A stretch of DNA of 64,000 nucleotides from Pseudorhizobium banfieldiae (GTDB lineage: Bacteria > Pseudomonadota > Alphaproteobacteria > Rhizobiales > Rhizobiaceae). Of this stretch, positions 8,699-16,738 are shown one piece after another; the stretch's first letter is position 1, and each line of letters opens with the position of its first letter. Location of the stretch: positions 2,938,501-3,002,500 of the forward strand of contig NZ_FO082820.1 in NCBI RefSeq assembly GCF_000967425.1, given 5' to 3'. Below the pieces are notes generated by a model. That model was not told where the DNA came from. It ran no database searches and saw nothing but the letters and a program-made list of their open reading frames with translations. A program made the position numbers and the translations under genes.

Positions 8699-10306
8699 TC
8701 ACATCCGGAACACGCCGAAGCGTGTGTCTTCGATGGGTGCGTTCAGAGCCGCCGACAGCGACAGCGCGAGAACCTCCCGTGTCTTCCGCGGATCCACGAT
8801 GCCATCGTCCCAGAGCCTTGCCGAGGCATAGAGCGGATGCGACTGTCGCTCGAACATCTCGATTGTCGGCCGCTTGAATTCGGTCTCCTCCTCCGCCGAC
8901 CAGGTCTTCCCCGATCGCTCCAGCGCTTCGCGCCTCACCGTCGCCAGAACACCCGCCGCCTGCTCGCCGCCCATCACTGAAATGCGCGAGTTAGGCCACG
9001 TCCACAGGAAGCGCGGGCTGTAGGCGCGGCCGCACATGCCGTAGTTGCCGGCTCCGAACGAGCCGCCGACCAGCATGGTGATCTTTGGGACCTTGGTGGT
9101 CGCGACGGCGGTAACAAGCTTGGCGCCGTCCTTCGCAATCCCGCCCGCCTCGTAACTGCGGCCGACCATGAACCCGGTAATGTTCTGCAGGAACACCAGC
9201 GGGATCTTCCGTTGCGAGCAAAGCTCGACGAAATGCGCGCCTTTCAGGGCACTCTCGGAAAACAGTACGCCGTTATTGGCGATGATCCCCACCGGCATTC
9301 CCATGACATGCGCAAATCCGCAGACCAGAGTGGTGCCGTAGCGGGCCTTGAACTCGTCGAAGCGGGAGCCGTCCACCACGCGGGCAATCACCTCTCGGAT
9401 GTCGTAGGGCGTGCGCAGGTCGGCGGGAACGATACCAAGTATCTCCTCCGGGTCATATAGAGGAGCCTCCACCGGTGCGAGATCCAGTTGCCGGGGCTTT
9501 GTCAGGTTGAGGTTGGCGACTGCCCGCCGCGCCAGAGCGAGTGCATGGGCATCGTCCCGGGCAAGATAGTCCGCCACGCCCGACAGCCGGGTATGCACGT
9601 CGCCGCCGCCGAGATCCTCCGCCGATACGACCTCTCCCGTTGCAGCCTTGACCAGCGGCGGGCCCGCCAGGAAGATCGTGCCCTGCTCGCGGACGATGAT
9701 GGTCACGTCCGACATAGCCGGCACATAGGCGCCACCTGCCGTACAGGATCCCATCACAACCGCGATCTGCGCGATGCCCTTGGCCGACATGTTGGCCTGA
9801 TTGAAGAAGATGCGGCCGAAATGGTCGCGATCCGGGAAAACCTCGTCCTGCTGGGGCAGGTTCGCCCCGCCTGAATCAACGAGGTATACGCAGGGCAGGC
9901 AGTTCGCCTCGGCGATCTCCTGGGCGCGAAGATGTTTCTTGACGGTCATCGGGTAATAGGTACCGCCTTTGACGGTAGCATCGTTGCAGACGATCATCAC
10001 CTCGCGGCCAGACACCCGACCGACGCCGGCCACCACCCCGGCTGACGGCGAGGCGCCATCGTAGAGACCATGCGCGGCGAACATCCCGATCTCAAGGAAC
10101 GGTGATCCGGGATCAAGCAGCCTCGCCACGCGATCCCGCGGCAGGATCTTGCCGCGTGCCACGTGACGCTCCCGCGACTGCTGGCCGCCGCCATCAACGG
10201 CAAGCGCTGCAGCCTGATGGATCATTTCTATTGCGTCGTGGTGAGCCCTGACATTCGAAGTGAATGTTTCGGAACGGGTCGAGAGTGACGATGTCAATAC
10301 TGCCAT
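8699..10306 (-). CDS. mccB: Methylcrotonyl-CoA carboxylase, carboxyltransferase beta subunit
   Basis: A 535-aa carboxyltransferase. It shows the crotonase-like oxyanion segments of acyl-CoA carboxylase beta chains ([61 protein letters not shown]), and SGGANLPxQ is typical of methylcrotonyl-CoA enzymes. It transfers the carboxyl group from biotin to the substrate. The open frame extends 148 codons further upstream, but that part has no family-like composition, so the ATG at 10306 ([13 protein letters not shown]) was chosen. It is the first gene of the operon. Isovaleryl-CoA dehydrogenase, often just upstream, is absent here. Confidence 0.93.
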   Translation of the reverse strand: MAVLTSSLSTRSETFTSNVRAHHDAIEMIHQAAALAVDGGGQQSRERHVARGKILPRDRVARLLDPGSPFLEIGMFAAHGLYDGASPSAGVVAGVGRVSGREVMIVCNDATVKGGTYYPMTVKKHLRAQEIAEANCLPCVYLVDSGGANLPQQDEVFPDRDHFGRIFFNQANMSAKGIAQIAVVMGSCTAGGAYVPAMSDVTIIVREQGTIFLAGPPLVKAATGEVVSAEDLGGGDVHTRLSGVADYLARDDAHALALARRAVANLNLTKPRQLDLAPVEAPLYDPEEILGIVPADLRTPYDIREVIARVVDGSRFDEFKARYGTTLVCGFAHVMGMPVGIIANNGVLFSESALKGAHFVELCSQRKIPLVFLQNITGFMVGRSYEAGGIAKDGAKLVTAVATTKVPKITMLVGGSFGAGNYGMCGRAYSPRFLWTWPNSRISVMGGEQAAGVLATVRREALERSGKTWSAEEETEFKRPTIEMFERQSHPLYASARLWDDGIVDPRKTREVLALSLSAALNAPIEDTRFGVFRM

Positions 10307-10725
10307 TCCGGACGCGGCTCCCTCGCTGGTGTCAAGACAGGCGCACGGGAAACGGCGCGGTCTCACGGTGAACTTACTCACCGCCTCGATTGCCGTCCAC
10401 AGATGATGGCCGGTATGGTCGCCTCGACTGAGCCTCGTTGCGACATTGTTATCTGGGGAATGAGCTTCGAAGAAGTAGCTGTCATAAGCTCGATCATGAG
10501 TGGCGACGAAACTCGGCGGATGTCTTATCCGACGCTCCCTATAGCCAAAATTGCAATCACTTCGTCGGTCATGCGGTGCCTCTTGGGCCCGTGCGCACCG
10601 GCAAGACTTAGGTCGTATCGCCTGTACGACTGAAGCCTCAGGCGGGAACAGGGCTCCAGAGTGGATGTTCCGTCTGCAGCTTTGGCGAATATCGACCGAA
10701 GCATGGTAAACCCAGGAGGAACCCC
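10307..10725. other. Intergenic region between divergent mccB and repeat-protein genes
   Basis: This 419-bp stretch must hold the divergent promoters of the mcc operon (minus) and of the repeat-protein cluster (plus). A 15-codon minus-strand frame (10572-10525, [15 protein letters not shown]) resembles the start of short rhizobial membrane proteins but stops at once, so it may be a decayed gene. A strong Shine-Dalgarno AGGAGGA (10714-10720) serves the next gene. No hairpin terminator or recognisable operator was found. Confidence 0.5.
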
Positions 10726-11400
10726 ATGAAACTTGTGACCCCACTTGCACTTGCGACGGCGCTGCTCGCCGGAACCGCTCTTTCAGCCTATGCCCAAACC
10801 AGCAGCACGGTCGGCACCGGCGGCACGAGCGCTGGCGGCGGGACGTCCAGCAGTACTGTCGGCACAGGCGGCAGCTCCGCTGGAAGCACGGATTGCGCTC
10901 CCGGGGCTACCGATTGCGACGCTGGCTCTGCCTCCACTCTTGGAACCGGAGGATCGTCGGCAGGAGGTGGCACGTCCAGCAGCTCGGTTGGCACGGGCGG
11001 TTCTGCGGCAGGCTCTGGTGACGGTGCCGGATCGGCGTCCACCCTCGGCACAGGCGGCACCTCTGCGGGAGGCGGTACGTCGAGCAGTTCTGTCGGCACA
11101 GGCGGTTCCGCGGCCGGATCCGGTGAGGGCGCTGGCTCTGCCTCGACCCTTGGCACTGGTGGAACCTCTGCTGGCGACGGCCAGTCGAGCAGCTCCGTCG
11201 GGACCGGTGGATCCGCGGCCGGCTCAGCCAGCGGCTCCGGCTCGGCTTCGACACTCGGGACAGGCGGAACCAGCGCTGGCGGCGGTACCTCCAGCAGTTC
11301 TGTTGGGACTGCCGGCAGTGCCGCTGGCGCAGCTCAAGACGACATCAGCAACAAGGACTGCCCTCCGGGCCAGGTCAAGAAGAACGACGGCACCTGCTAA
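10726..11400 (+). CDS. Exported Ser/Gly/Thr-rich tandem-repeat protein
   Basis: A 224-aa protein with a clear signal peptide ([20 protein letters not shown], then AYAQ; cleavage after AYA). The mature part is almost wholly built from two alternating units, [14 protein letters not shown] and [21 protein letters not shown], making a block of about 35 residues repeated about four times, with ten GT[GA]G cores in all. Cysteines occur only in one insert near residue 60 ([10 protein letters not shown]) and at the C-terminus ([13 protein letters not shown]). I do not recognise a family with a known function; composition suggests a flexible or beta-rich surface or periplasmic protein. It is the first of three related genes and has an excellent ribosome-binding site. 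Confidence 0.85.
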   Translation: MKLVTPLALATALLAGTALSAYAQTSSTVGTGGTSAGGGTSSSTVGTGGSSAGSTDCAPGATDCDAGSASTLGTGGSSAGGGTSSSSVGTGGSAAGSGDGAGSASTLGTGGTSAGGGTSSSSVGTGGSAAGSGEGAGSASTLGTGGTSAGDGQSSSSVGTGGSAAGSASGSGSASTLGTGGTSAGGGTSSSSVGTAGSAAGAAQDDISNKDCPPGQVKKNDGTC

Positions 11401-11410
11401 CGTGTCTCTG

Positions 11411-11439
11411 GTTGGCTCCGGTTACCGGAGCCAACTTTT
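11411..11439 (+). terminator. Hairpin between repeat-protein genes (attenuator or terminator)
   Basis: GTTGGCTCCGG-TTA-CCGGAGCCAAC forms a perfect 11-bp stem followed by CTTTTC. It lies 10 bp after the stop of the first repeat-protein gene and directly before AGGAGGAG of the next gene. Four T residues are weak for full termination, so partial read-through is plausible; it could also stabilise the upstream mRNA. Confidence 0.65.
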
Positions 11440-11451
11440 CAGGAGGAGATC

Positions 11452-11874
11452 ATGAAGCTTTTGAGCAAACTATCGAGCCAGCCGCTCGCCTTACCGCTCA
11501 TCTTGTTCGGCGGCATTGCTGTGGCCGCGACGACGGAGCGGGTGACGCTGGAAGATGGGAGCACATGCACCATCATCCACAGCGATGACAGCGAGGCTGA
11601 GGCTACAGGTGGGCTATCCTCGTCCGTGACCGCGGGCGGCGGAAAGGTCACGTCATCGACAACCGTCAATGGGCAAACCAGCACGACTACATCAGGCACC
11701 GGATCATCGTCATCCTCCACTGCCGGGTCATCGTCTTCAAGCGGTGCGTCGGCGTCGAGTTCCAGTTCTGCCGGCGGTCAGTCCTTATCCACTGCAAGTG
11801 TTGTCCAGCCGGACGGCACCGTTATCACCCGTCGGTCAGACGGGACATGCGACATTACGAAACCGGCAAAGTGA
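11452..11874 (+). CDS. Exported serine-rich protein of the repeat-protein cluster
   Basis: A 140-aa protein with an N-terminal hydrophobic segment ending in an AVAATTE-type cleavage site (MKLLSKLSSQPLALPLILFG onward). Two short cysteine-containing motifs, LEDGSTCTIIHSDD near residue 38 and RRSDGTCDITKP at the C-terminus, flank a low-complexity core very rich in Ser with some Thr, Gly and Ala. The DGTC ending resembles the KNDGTC ending of the upstream protein, which hints at common origin. ATG 11452 follows AGGAGGAG at a normal distance. No known domain is recognised; probably secreted or periplasmic. The gene is co-directional with its neighbours, which are 51 bp and 11 bp away. Confidence 0.8.
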   Translation: MKLLSKLSSQPLALPLILFGGIAVAATTERVTLEDGSTCTIIHSDDSEAEATGGLSSSVTAGGGKVTSSTTVNGQTSTTTSGTGSSSSSTAGSSSSSGASASSSSSAGGQSLSTASVVQPDGTVITRRSDGTCDITKPAK

Positions 11875-11885
11875 AAGGCATCCTC

Positions 11886-12326
11886 ATGTTTCGCAAAATG
11901 CTTGTTACATCTGCAGCAGCAATGGCCATCTTCGCGAGTTCTCCAGCAAATGCGCAGGAGTGTGACGCGGCAGGAACCGTTGGAACAGGTGGAAGCGCCG
12001 CGGCTGGCGGAACCTCCGCAAGCACGCTCGGCACTGCCGGGGCCTGCGTCACCGACGACGGCACCACCGCCTCCATCGCATCAGGCGGCAGCGCTGCTGC
12101 TGCAGACGGAACAGCACAGAGCCGTACGCAGATCAATGAGAACCCGAACCAGTTGAAAGCGCAGTCCCGCGCCCAGGCGATGGACAAGGGCACCTTCAGC
12201 AAGTCCCGGACAAAGACGCGGGTGAGAGATGGCGAACTCGAGAGCACAACCCGCACCATGTCCCATGTGCCCGGTAAAAAGCCTATAATTGATCGCATGG
12301 ACAGCAGCGTTGCCCTTCCTGACTAG
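11886..12326 (+). CDS. Exported protein with GTGGSAAxGGTSASTLGT motif
   Basis: A 146-aa protein. The frame opens earlier, but the ATG at 11886 gives a signal peptide (MFRKMLVTSAAAMAIFASSP, then ANAQ). The N-terminal half of the mature protein carries one or two copies of the same GTGGSAAAGGTSASTLGT-type unit that fills the first gene of the cluster, with two cysteines (ECDAAG, GACVTD). The C-terminal half is different: polar, basic, KSRTKTRVRDGELESTTRTM, with no recognised domain. It starts 11 bp after the previous gene and is followed by a strong terminator, so it ends the cluster. Function unknown. Confidence 0.8.
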   Translation: MFRKMLVTSAAAMAIFASSPANAQECDAAGTVGTGGSAAAGGTSASTLGTAGACVTDDGTTASIASGGSAAAADGTAQSRTQINENPNQLKAQSRAQAMDKGTFSKSRTKTRVRDGELESTTRTMSHVPGKKPIIDRMDSSVALPD

Positions 12327-12697
12327 GAAGGAGCGTAGCGCGTTTTCCTAACCCGCTTCGGCGGGTTTCTTTTTGTCGCGAATCCCGCAGGGCCACAAAC
12401 GGCGTTCCGCGCGCGTCGGCACAGGACGCCGCCTTTTTCGACCTCTTCCTCTACATCCATCAATTCGCCCTCCCGCGGCACGCAGTGCTTGGACGTCTTT
12501 CGCAGATGCTCCCGTCTCCTTTGCATCTCTGGTGTGATTGTTCCGATTAAGTTGGGGAGGGCTTCCGGCCTTGGCCCGAAAAAGTCAGACCTTGGTCGGA
12601 TAGTCCCGCGCAAAGGTCCCAGGGACGCAATGCGCCGGAACGGCAGGCCCCAGCAATCCGTTGCAGCACCAACACAACGGCGCACGCGGAGATCATC
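12327..12697. other. Intergenic region with terminator and leader of a small gene
   Basis: Apart from the terminator at 12350 this 371-bp stretch holds no convincing gene. A 158-codon minus-strand frame spans it, but it has no recognisable protein and runs through the terminator. The second half should contain the promoter of the small membrane-protein gene at 12698. Confidence 0.5.
12350..12375 (+). terminator. Rho-independent terminator of the repeat-protein cluster
   Basis: AACCCGC-TTCG-GCGGGTTTCTTTTTG: a 7-bp GC-rich stem closed by a UUCG tetraloop and followed by a T-rich tract. It begins 24 bp after the stop of the third repeat-protein gene. Confidence 0.9.
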
Positions 12698-12790
12698 ATG
12701 GAAAACAGCGTCTTTCAGGCTCGATGGCTTCTCATCCCGATTGCCGGTCTCGCCCTGGGCTTCGTGCTTCTTGGCACGGCAGCCGCGTAA
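12698..12790 (+). CDS. Small single-span membrane protein, 30 aa
   Basis: The frame ATG 12698 to TAA 12790 codes for 30 residues, MENSVFQARWLLIPIAGLAL followed by GFVLLGTAAA: a short polar start with one Arg, then about 20 hydrophobic residues, the pattern of a one-span membrane peptide. GGAG (12688-12691) is 6 nt before the ATG, and a strong terminator follows 50 bp after the stop, so it looks like an independent, very short transcription unit. It matches no family I know. Evidence is good for a real small gene but not for its function. Confidence 0.6.
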   Translation: MENSVFQARWLLIPIAGLALGFVLLGTAAA

Positions 12791-12839
12791 CGAGATCAAC
12801 CGATACCTGCGCTGCCCGTCCCTTCCTGCGCAGGCTCCT

Positions 12840-12876
12840 GCCCCGTCCGTTCCGCAACGGGCGGGGCTTTCTTTTG
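12840..12876 (+). terminator. Rho-independent terminator of the small membrane-protein gene
   Basis: GCCCCGTCCGTT-CCGC-AACGGGCGGGGC makes a stem of about 11 bp with one mismatch, followed by TTTCTTTT. It lies 50 bp downstream of the 30-aa frame and before the next gene on the same strand. Confidence 0.88.
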
Positions 12877-12935
12877 CCGCAGACGCTGTCTAGATGCTGA
12901 ACGACCCGTAGGCTGGGACGCGCGAGAGACCGGAG

Positions 12936-13439
12936 ATGAGGACAAGAAGAGAACTATTGCTGTCTGTTGTGCTGACGTCAGCGGCGCTGCTTTCGCCCTA
13001 CCGCGTGGCCTTCCTGAATCGCGGTCAGAGTTTCACACCCAACGAGGCTGCCGCACAAGGTAACAGTGGCGGGAACGGCGGTGGGAATGGCGGCGGCAAT
13101 GGCGGTGGGAACGGCGGTGGGAATAGCGGAGGTAGCGGTGGCGGGAACGGCAGCGGCAATGCCGGTGGGAACGGCGGAGGCAATAACGGGGGAAACAGCG
13201 GCGGCCGAAGCAGCGAGACGCGGGAAACAGGCCGTGGCACCGCGCCAGATCCATCCCGTCCAGGAAAGGGCGAAGTTGAAGTTCGCACCAACGGTCCCTC
13301 GATAACCGTACGCCACCCCAACGGCACCGTCGAGCGGATCGTCCGCAACCGCTACGAGATGCGCGATGCGCGCAACAGGCGGATCGTCAACCGGCGCGCC
13401 ACCGCTTCAGATCGCGCGCGTCTGAGATCCTTCCGCTGA
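12936..13439 (+). CDS. Exported Gly/Asn-repeat protein
   Basis: A 167-aa protein. The N-terminus has a basic start and a hydrophobic segment (MRTRRELLLSVVLTSAALLS), so it is exported or membrane-anchored. Residues about 40-90 are a tandem GGGN repeat (Gly-Gly-Gly-Asn with a few Ser), encoded by repeated GGCGGTGGGAATG-like units. A C-terminal region of about 70 residues is ordered-looking and basic (GEVEVRTNGPSITVRHPNGT, then VERIVRNRYEMRDARNRRIV), with a pattern like beta strands of an RHS-like or PepSY-like fold, but I cannot assign it. The last 33 bp overlap the convergent response-regulator gene. Function unknown; a surface or envelope role is inferred. Confidence 0.8.
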   Translation: MRTRRELLLSVVLTSAALLSPYRVAFLNRGQSFTPNEAAAQGNSGGNGGGNGGGNGGGNGGGNSGGSGGGNGSGNAGGNGGGNNGGNSGGRSSETRETGRGTAPDPSRPGKGEVEVRTNGPSITVRHPNGTVERIVRNRYEMRDARNRRIVNRRATASDRARLRSFR

Positions 13440-14078
13440 TTCCGCTCGCGTGGCGTCACGCAGCGCGAGCGCCGCTTCCGTCCTGTTGGAGACGTTTAGC
13501 TTGGTGAAGATGCGCGTCATGTGATGCTTGATTGTCTTTTCGTGCAGATCGAGCGCGATGGCGATACGTTTGTTGCTGAGCCCGGATGCCACCAGCTTCA
13601 GCACTTCCATCTCACGATGAGTGAGGTCGCTAAAAGGATCATGCCTTGGTTCCGACGACCTCGAAAGCGTCTCCACGAGACGTGCCGAAAGACTGGGCGC
13701 GATATAGCTCTGGCCGGAGGCGACGGCTTTGACCACTTCCGCCAGTCCTTGCGATCCGATGCCCTTCAGGACATAGCCTTTCGCACCCATCCTGACGGCA
13801 TTGGCAAGGTCGTCGCCGGCTTCCGAGACCGTCAGCATCACGATCTTCGCGTTTGGCTGCGCCTCGAGCACCGCTTGGATCGCCTTGAGGCCGTTCCCGG
13901 GCATGGAGATGTCCATCAGCATCACATCCGGTGCGTCATTTTCGGCGATGGCGACCGCATCATGGCTCGATGCTCCCTCGGCCACGATTTCCAGCCCAGG
14001 GGATTCTCCCAGGCTACGAATAACGCCTTCTCTGAAAAGCGGATGATCGTCCACTACCGCGACACGGATGTTCGTCAT
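13407..14078 (-). CDS. NarL/LuxR-type response regulator
   Basis: A 223-aa two-component response regulator. Receiver domain: residues 1 to about 125 (VAVVDDHPLFREGV acidic pocket; phospho-acceptor Asp in DVMLMDISMPG, about residue 56; Lys in AKGYVLKG). C-terminal LuxR-type helix-turn-helix: LTHREMEVLKLVASGLSNKRIA then LDLHEKTIKHHMTRIFTKLN. It starts inside the stop of the histidine kinase gene (ATGA overlap), so the two are translationally coupled and almost certainly partners. Targets are unknown; the repeat-rich exported proteins to the left are candidates by position only. Confidence 0.95.
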   Translation of the reverse strand: MTNIRVAVVDDHPLFREGVIRSLGESPGLEIVAEGASSHDAVAIAENDAPDVMLMDISMPGNGLKAIQAVLEAQPNAKIVMLTVSEAGDDLANAVRMGAKGYVLKGIGSQGLAEVVKAVASGQSYIAPSLSARLVETLSRSSEPRHDPFSDLTHREMEVLKLVASGLSNKRIAIALDLHEKTIKHHMTRIFTKLNVSNRTEAALALRDATRAESAEGSQTRAI

Positions 14079-15472
14079 TGTGTGAATTCTGCTCCCTCGG
14101 CTCTTAACGTCATGCAGACGGTTGTTCCGCTTGTCGAACTCTTAAGGCTGAAGTGACCGCCAATGCTCTCGATCCGTTCCCGCAGCCCCGCAATGCCAAG
14201 ACCCTCGGGCTTCACCTTTTCCACATCGAAGCCCGGACCTTCATCCTCTACTTCCACCGTGATCTCATTGTCATCCAGGGTTTGGCGCACTTTCTGTCCA
14301 GCCCCGCCTCCGTGGCGAAAGCCGTTATTTAGGGCCTCTTGAACAAACCTGTAGATGGTGATCTTCGCGGATGGCGAGAGTTCGCACGCGACATCCGACA
14401 ATCGAAGCGCCACGGGGGAACCTGTTCGTTGAACGTGGGCGTTCACGGCGCGAGTGATCACCTCGTGAAGGTCCCCATTTTCTATGTCAGGAAGGATGAG
14501 CCCCCTGCAGATCGCGCGGATCTCTTCCATCGCCTCATGGAGCCGGGCCTTGATCGCCGAAAGCTCGACCTCACGGACAGCGTCTGGTGTATCCGGTGTC
14601 ACGAGGGTCTTGCTGTCGATCCGAAGTGCGGCATAGGCCACCAGTTGCGCCGGACCGTCGTGCAGGTCAGCACCCAAGCGGCGCAGGTAACTCTCGTTCA
14701 GCGCAGTCGCTCTCTGAGATGCACGCTGGGCCCGCCTGTGAAGTTCGCGGTTTTGCTCCAGGAGGTTGGACAATTCGGCGACCCGCTCCGTCAGGGCAGC
14801 CTTTTGATCGTCAATGGTCCGGCTCCCCCGAACGACGATGGCGGAGAGAGAGAGAAAGAAAACTGCAACGACCGCAGCCACGGCTGCCCAACTCAGTAGC
14901 CTCGCCTCCCACAGGCTTTCCTCGAACCCCTCCGCCACCTCATAAAATTCGGAAACGGCCACGACTTCGCCCGACCACGGTTGCAGGATGGGATTGTAGA
15001 TCTTCAGGAGCGGTATGCCGGCGGCGCGTTCAGCGATGCTCTCCTCCTCGTCCGGTCGCTCGAATTCGGCAATCAGCTTGCCCGAGAACGCCCGTTGGAG
15101 TTCCTCGTTCAGCCCAAAGCGTCGGCCAATCATGCTGGGATCCGTAGCATAGAGAACCGTGCCATCCGCCCGCCACAGACGAAAGGAAATGACGCGGTCT
15201 CCCAGCGCTCCCTGTCCGAAGGTCTCGTCCAGCGTGCGGCTTGTAATATCGTCCAAGACCTCGGTGGTCTGAAGATCGGGAAGCAGCGGAGCAATGATGC
15301 CGTCCACGTACATTGCCGTGGTGGCCGCCGAGTTTCTGGTAACGGCAGCCTCGATAAGAGTTGTCACCAAAGCGCCCACGACCAGTGCTGCTGCAATGGA
15401 CACGACGCCGCCGGCCAAAAGAAACCGGCGCGCCAACGACTGCTGTCTCCACCGTTCGATTGTTCGGGACAA
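14075..15472 (-). CDS. Membrane sensor histidine kinase, NarX/DegS (HisKA_3) type
   Basis: A 465-aa kinase. One transmembrane helix near residues 17-45 and a second near 195-215 bracket a periplasmic sensor region. A coiled coil (about 220-260) follows, then the HisKA_3 dimerisation box with the phospho-His in YLRRLGADLHDGPAQLVAY, and a HATPase domain (EALNNGFRHGGGAGQK N-box; DEGPGFD and GLGIAGLRERIESIGG G-boxes). It phosphorylates the NarL-type regulator encoded immediately downstream. The start used is a TTG at 15472 preceded by AGAAGAG; no better ATG precedes the first membrane helix. The signal is unknown. Confidence 0.93.
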   Translation of the reverse strand: MSRTIERWRQQSLARRFLLAGGVVSIAAALVVGALVTTLIEAAVTRNSAATTAMYVDGIIAPLLPDLQTTEVLDDITSRTLDETFGQGALGDRVISFRLWRADGTVLYATDPSMIGRRFGLNEELQRAFSGKLIAEFERPDEEESIAERAAGIPLLKIYNPILQPWSGEVVAVSEFYEVAEGFEESLWEARLLSWAAVAAVVAVFFLSLSAIVVRGSRTIDDQKAALTERVAELSNLLEQNRELHRRAQRASQRATALNESYLRRLGADLHDGPAQLVAYAALRIDSKTLVTPDTPDAVREVELSAIKARLHEAMEEIRAICRGLILPDIENGDLHEVITRAVNAHVQRTGSPVALRLSDVACELSPSAKITIYRFVQEALNNGFRHGGGAGQKVRQTLDDNEITVEVEDEGPGFDVEKVKPEGLGIAGLRERIESIGGHFSLKSSTSGTTVCMTLRAEGAEFTQ

Positions 15473-15885
15473 TCTCTTCTCTCGCCACGATTACAATGCG
15501 CAGGAAGTATTGCAGCGCGTAGCAGCGTCAATGGCGGGCGCCTTGGAAGGCGAAGAAGCAGAAATCGGGCACCAATAGGGACAACGCTGATTCACCGGAA
15601 CGCGAAACAATGTCCGCATGCCGCCGCTATACGGAATCACCTCCCCGATCGGCCGGGAACCGACCCCGCTCCAGTGTTCTTAGTTGGCGAGTGGACGATC
15701 TTCCGCTGCCAAATCGGCCGACCTTTCGACGGGACTTCTCTATCTCCGACGTCTCGCTCTCTTGTCGCCAAGAAGTTGGCGGTCGTCTCCGCCCCAATTG
15801 TGCACCAGTTCCCCCGCGATGCTGCGGAGGATAAAACCGTGTCGAAGCCTGCGGAATGCCTTTGAAGCTGGTGGGCGTATGCCAG
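15473..15885. other. Intergenic region, no gene recognised
   Basis: A 413-bp stretch between the histidine-kinase start and the TRAP permease remnant. Frames up to about 80 codons exist on the plus strand but show no signal peptide, motif or ribosome-binding site. It presumably contains the kinase promoter and the debris of whatever removed the rest of the TRAP operon. Confidence 0.45.
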
Positions 15886-16505
15886 CTAGCGAAGCACGTC
15901 CGGTGGCCAGGTGGAGAGGGACGAAAAGACGATGATCAGCAGGATGATGCCGATCTCGGCGATATGGACGGCACCAGTTCCCGCATCAGAGGCGTCAGCC
16001 GGATGTTGCCGATCTTCATCAGGATGAACAGGACGACACCCACCGGCGGCGAGATGAGCCCCATTGCAAGCGAGAGGATGATCACCATGGCAGCCTGGAT
16101 CGGATCGATGCCGAGTTGCATGACCGTGAGCATCACGAGCGGCACGAAGATGAGCAGCGCTGCGCCGATGTCGAGGAACATCCCGAGCACCAGCATCAGG
16201 ATCATCACGCCGACCAGGAACAGCATCGGGTTGCCCTGGAAGAACGGGGCGGCTGCGGTGACCATGGCGCCGATCCCCAGCAGGTTCAGCGCATAGGACA
16301 GCACGGATGCCGCGGCAACGAGAAGGTAGACGGTGGCGCTGGCCCGTGCGGAAACGATCAGCGCGCCCCAGAGGTCGGAAAAGCTGATGGTCCTGAACAT
16401 GAAGAGCCCGAGTACAACGGCAACGAAGACCACGATACCTCCCCCTTGGGTGGCCGTGAACGCACCCGTTACCATGCCGCCGACGATGCCTGCGTGGCGG
16501 TGCTT
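15886..16505 (-). pseudogene. Remnant of TRAP transporter large permease (DctM C-terminal part)
   Basis: About 200 residues of a DctM/TRAP large permease survive out of about 430. GIVGGMVTGAFTATQGGG near 16490-16440 corresponds to the mid-protein loop. The helices VMILMLVLGMFLDIGAALLI and AAMVIILSLAMGLISPPVGV and the ending RLTPLMRELVP are typical. There is an in-frame stop just upstream (16506-16508) and no upstream half. Near 15965 the frame shifts: the true C-terminus (IAEIGIILLIIVFSSLSTW) continues in another frame to 15886. It therefore has a 5' deletion and a frameshift, with no dctP or dctQ beside it. It is distinct from the intact dctM at 26234. Confidence 0.85.
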
Positions 16506-16738
16506 CTATGGGCGCAGGTCGACCGTTCCCACGATGACCGGACCACGTCTTCGTCGACGACTGCCCCCAATTCCGATGATCCGCCTCAGCCGGTCCGGCG
16601 CTGGCACCTGCCAATCCATCGACACCAGGAGGCTGATGATCTTCTGACAGTGATGCAAAGCACCCGCTACCCACTAGTTCGAGAAGTTGTTTGGCAGGGT
16701 CTAGCGGGTTGCTTCAACTGGATGCGGGTCTGAGGCGG

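Noticed and set aside
10525..10572. Short peptide [15 protein letters not shown] on the minus strand
   Set aside because: Resembles the start of small rhizobial membrane proteins but ends after 15 codons; too short to call.
10306..10750. Upstream extension of the mccB frame by 148 codons
   Set aside because: No family-like sequence, runs across the divergent promoter and into the next gene; the ATG at 10306 begins the carboxyltransferase homology.
10788..11254. Long minus-strand frames over the repeat protein
   Set aside because: Pro-rich and Arg-rich mirror images of the Gly/Ser repeats; no start signal or motif.
10800..11350. Possible CRISPR-like or satellite repeats
   Set aside because: Repeats are in frame, degenerate and without spacers; they encode the GTGG repeat protein. 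The same holds for 13060-13200 (GGGN repeats). No CRISPR array or cas gene is present.
12323..12799. 158-codon minus-strand frame
   Set aside because: Runs through a terminator and the small membrane gene, with no recognisable motif.
14339..15147. Plus-strand frames of 186 codons opposite the histidine kinase
   Set aside because: Mirror frames of a certain gene in GC-rich DNA.
16509..16738. Possible continuation of the TRAP permease or another gene upstream of the remnant
   Set aside because: None of the minus-strand frames shows permease-like helices or any motif; treated as non-coding debris.
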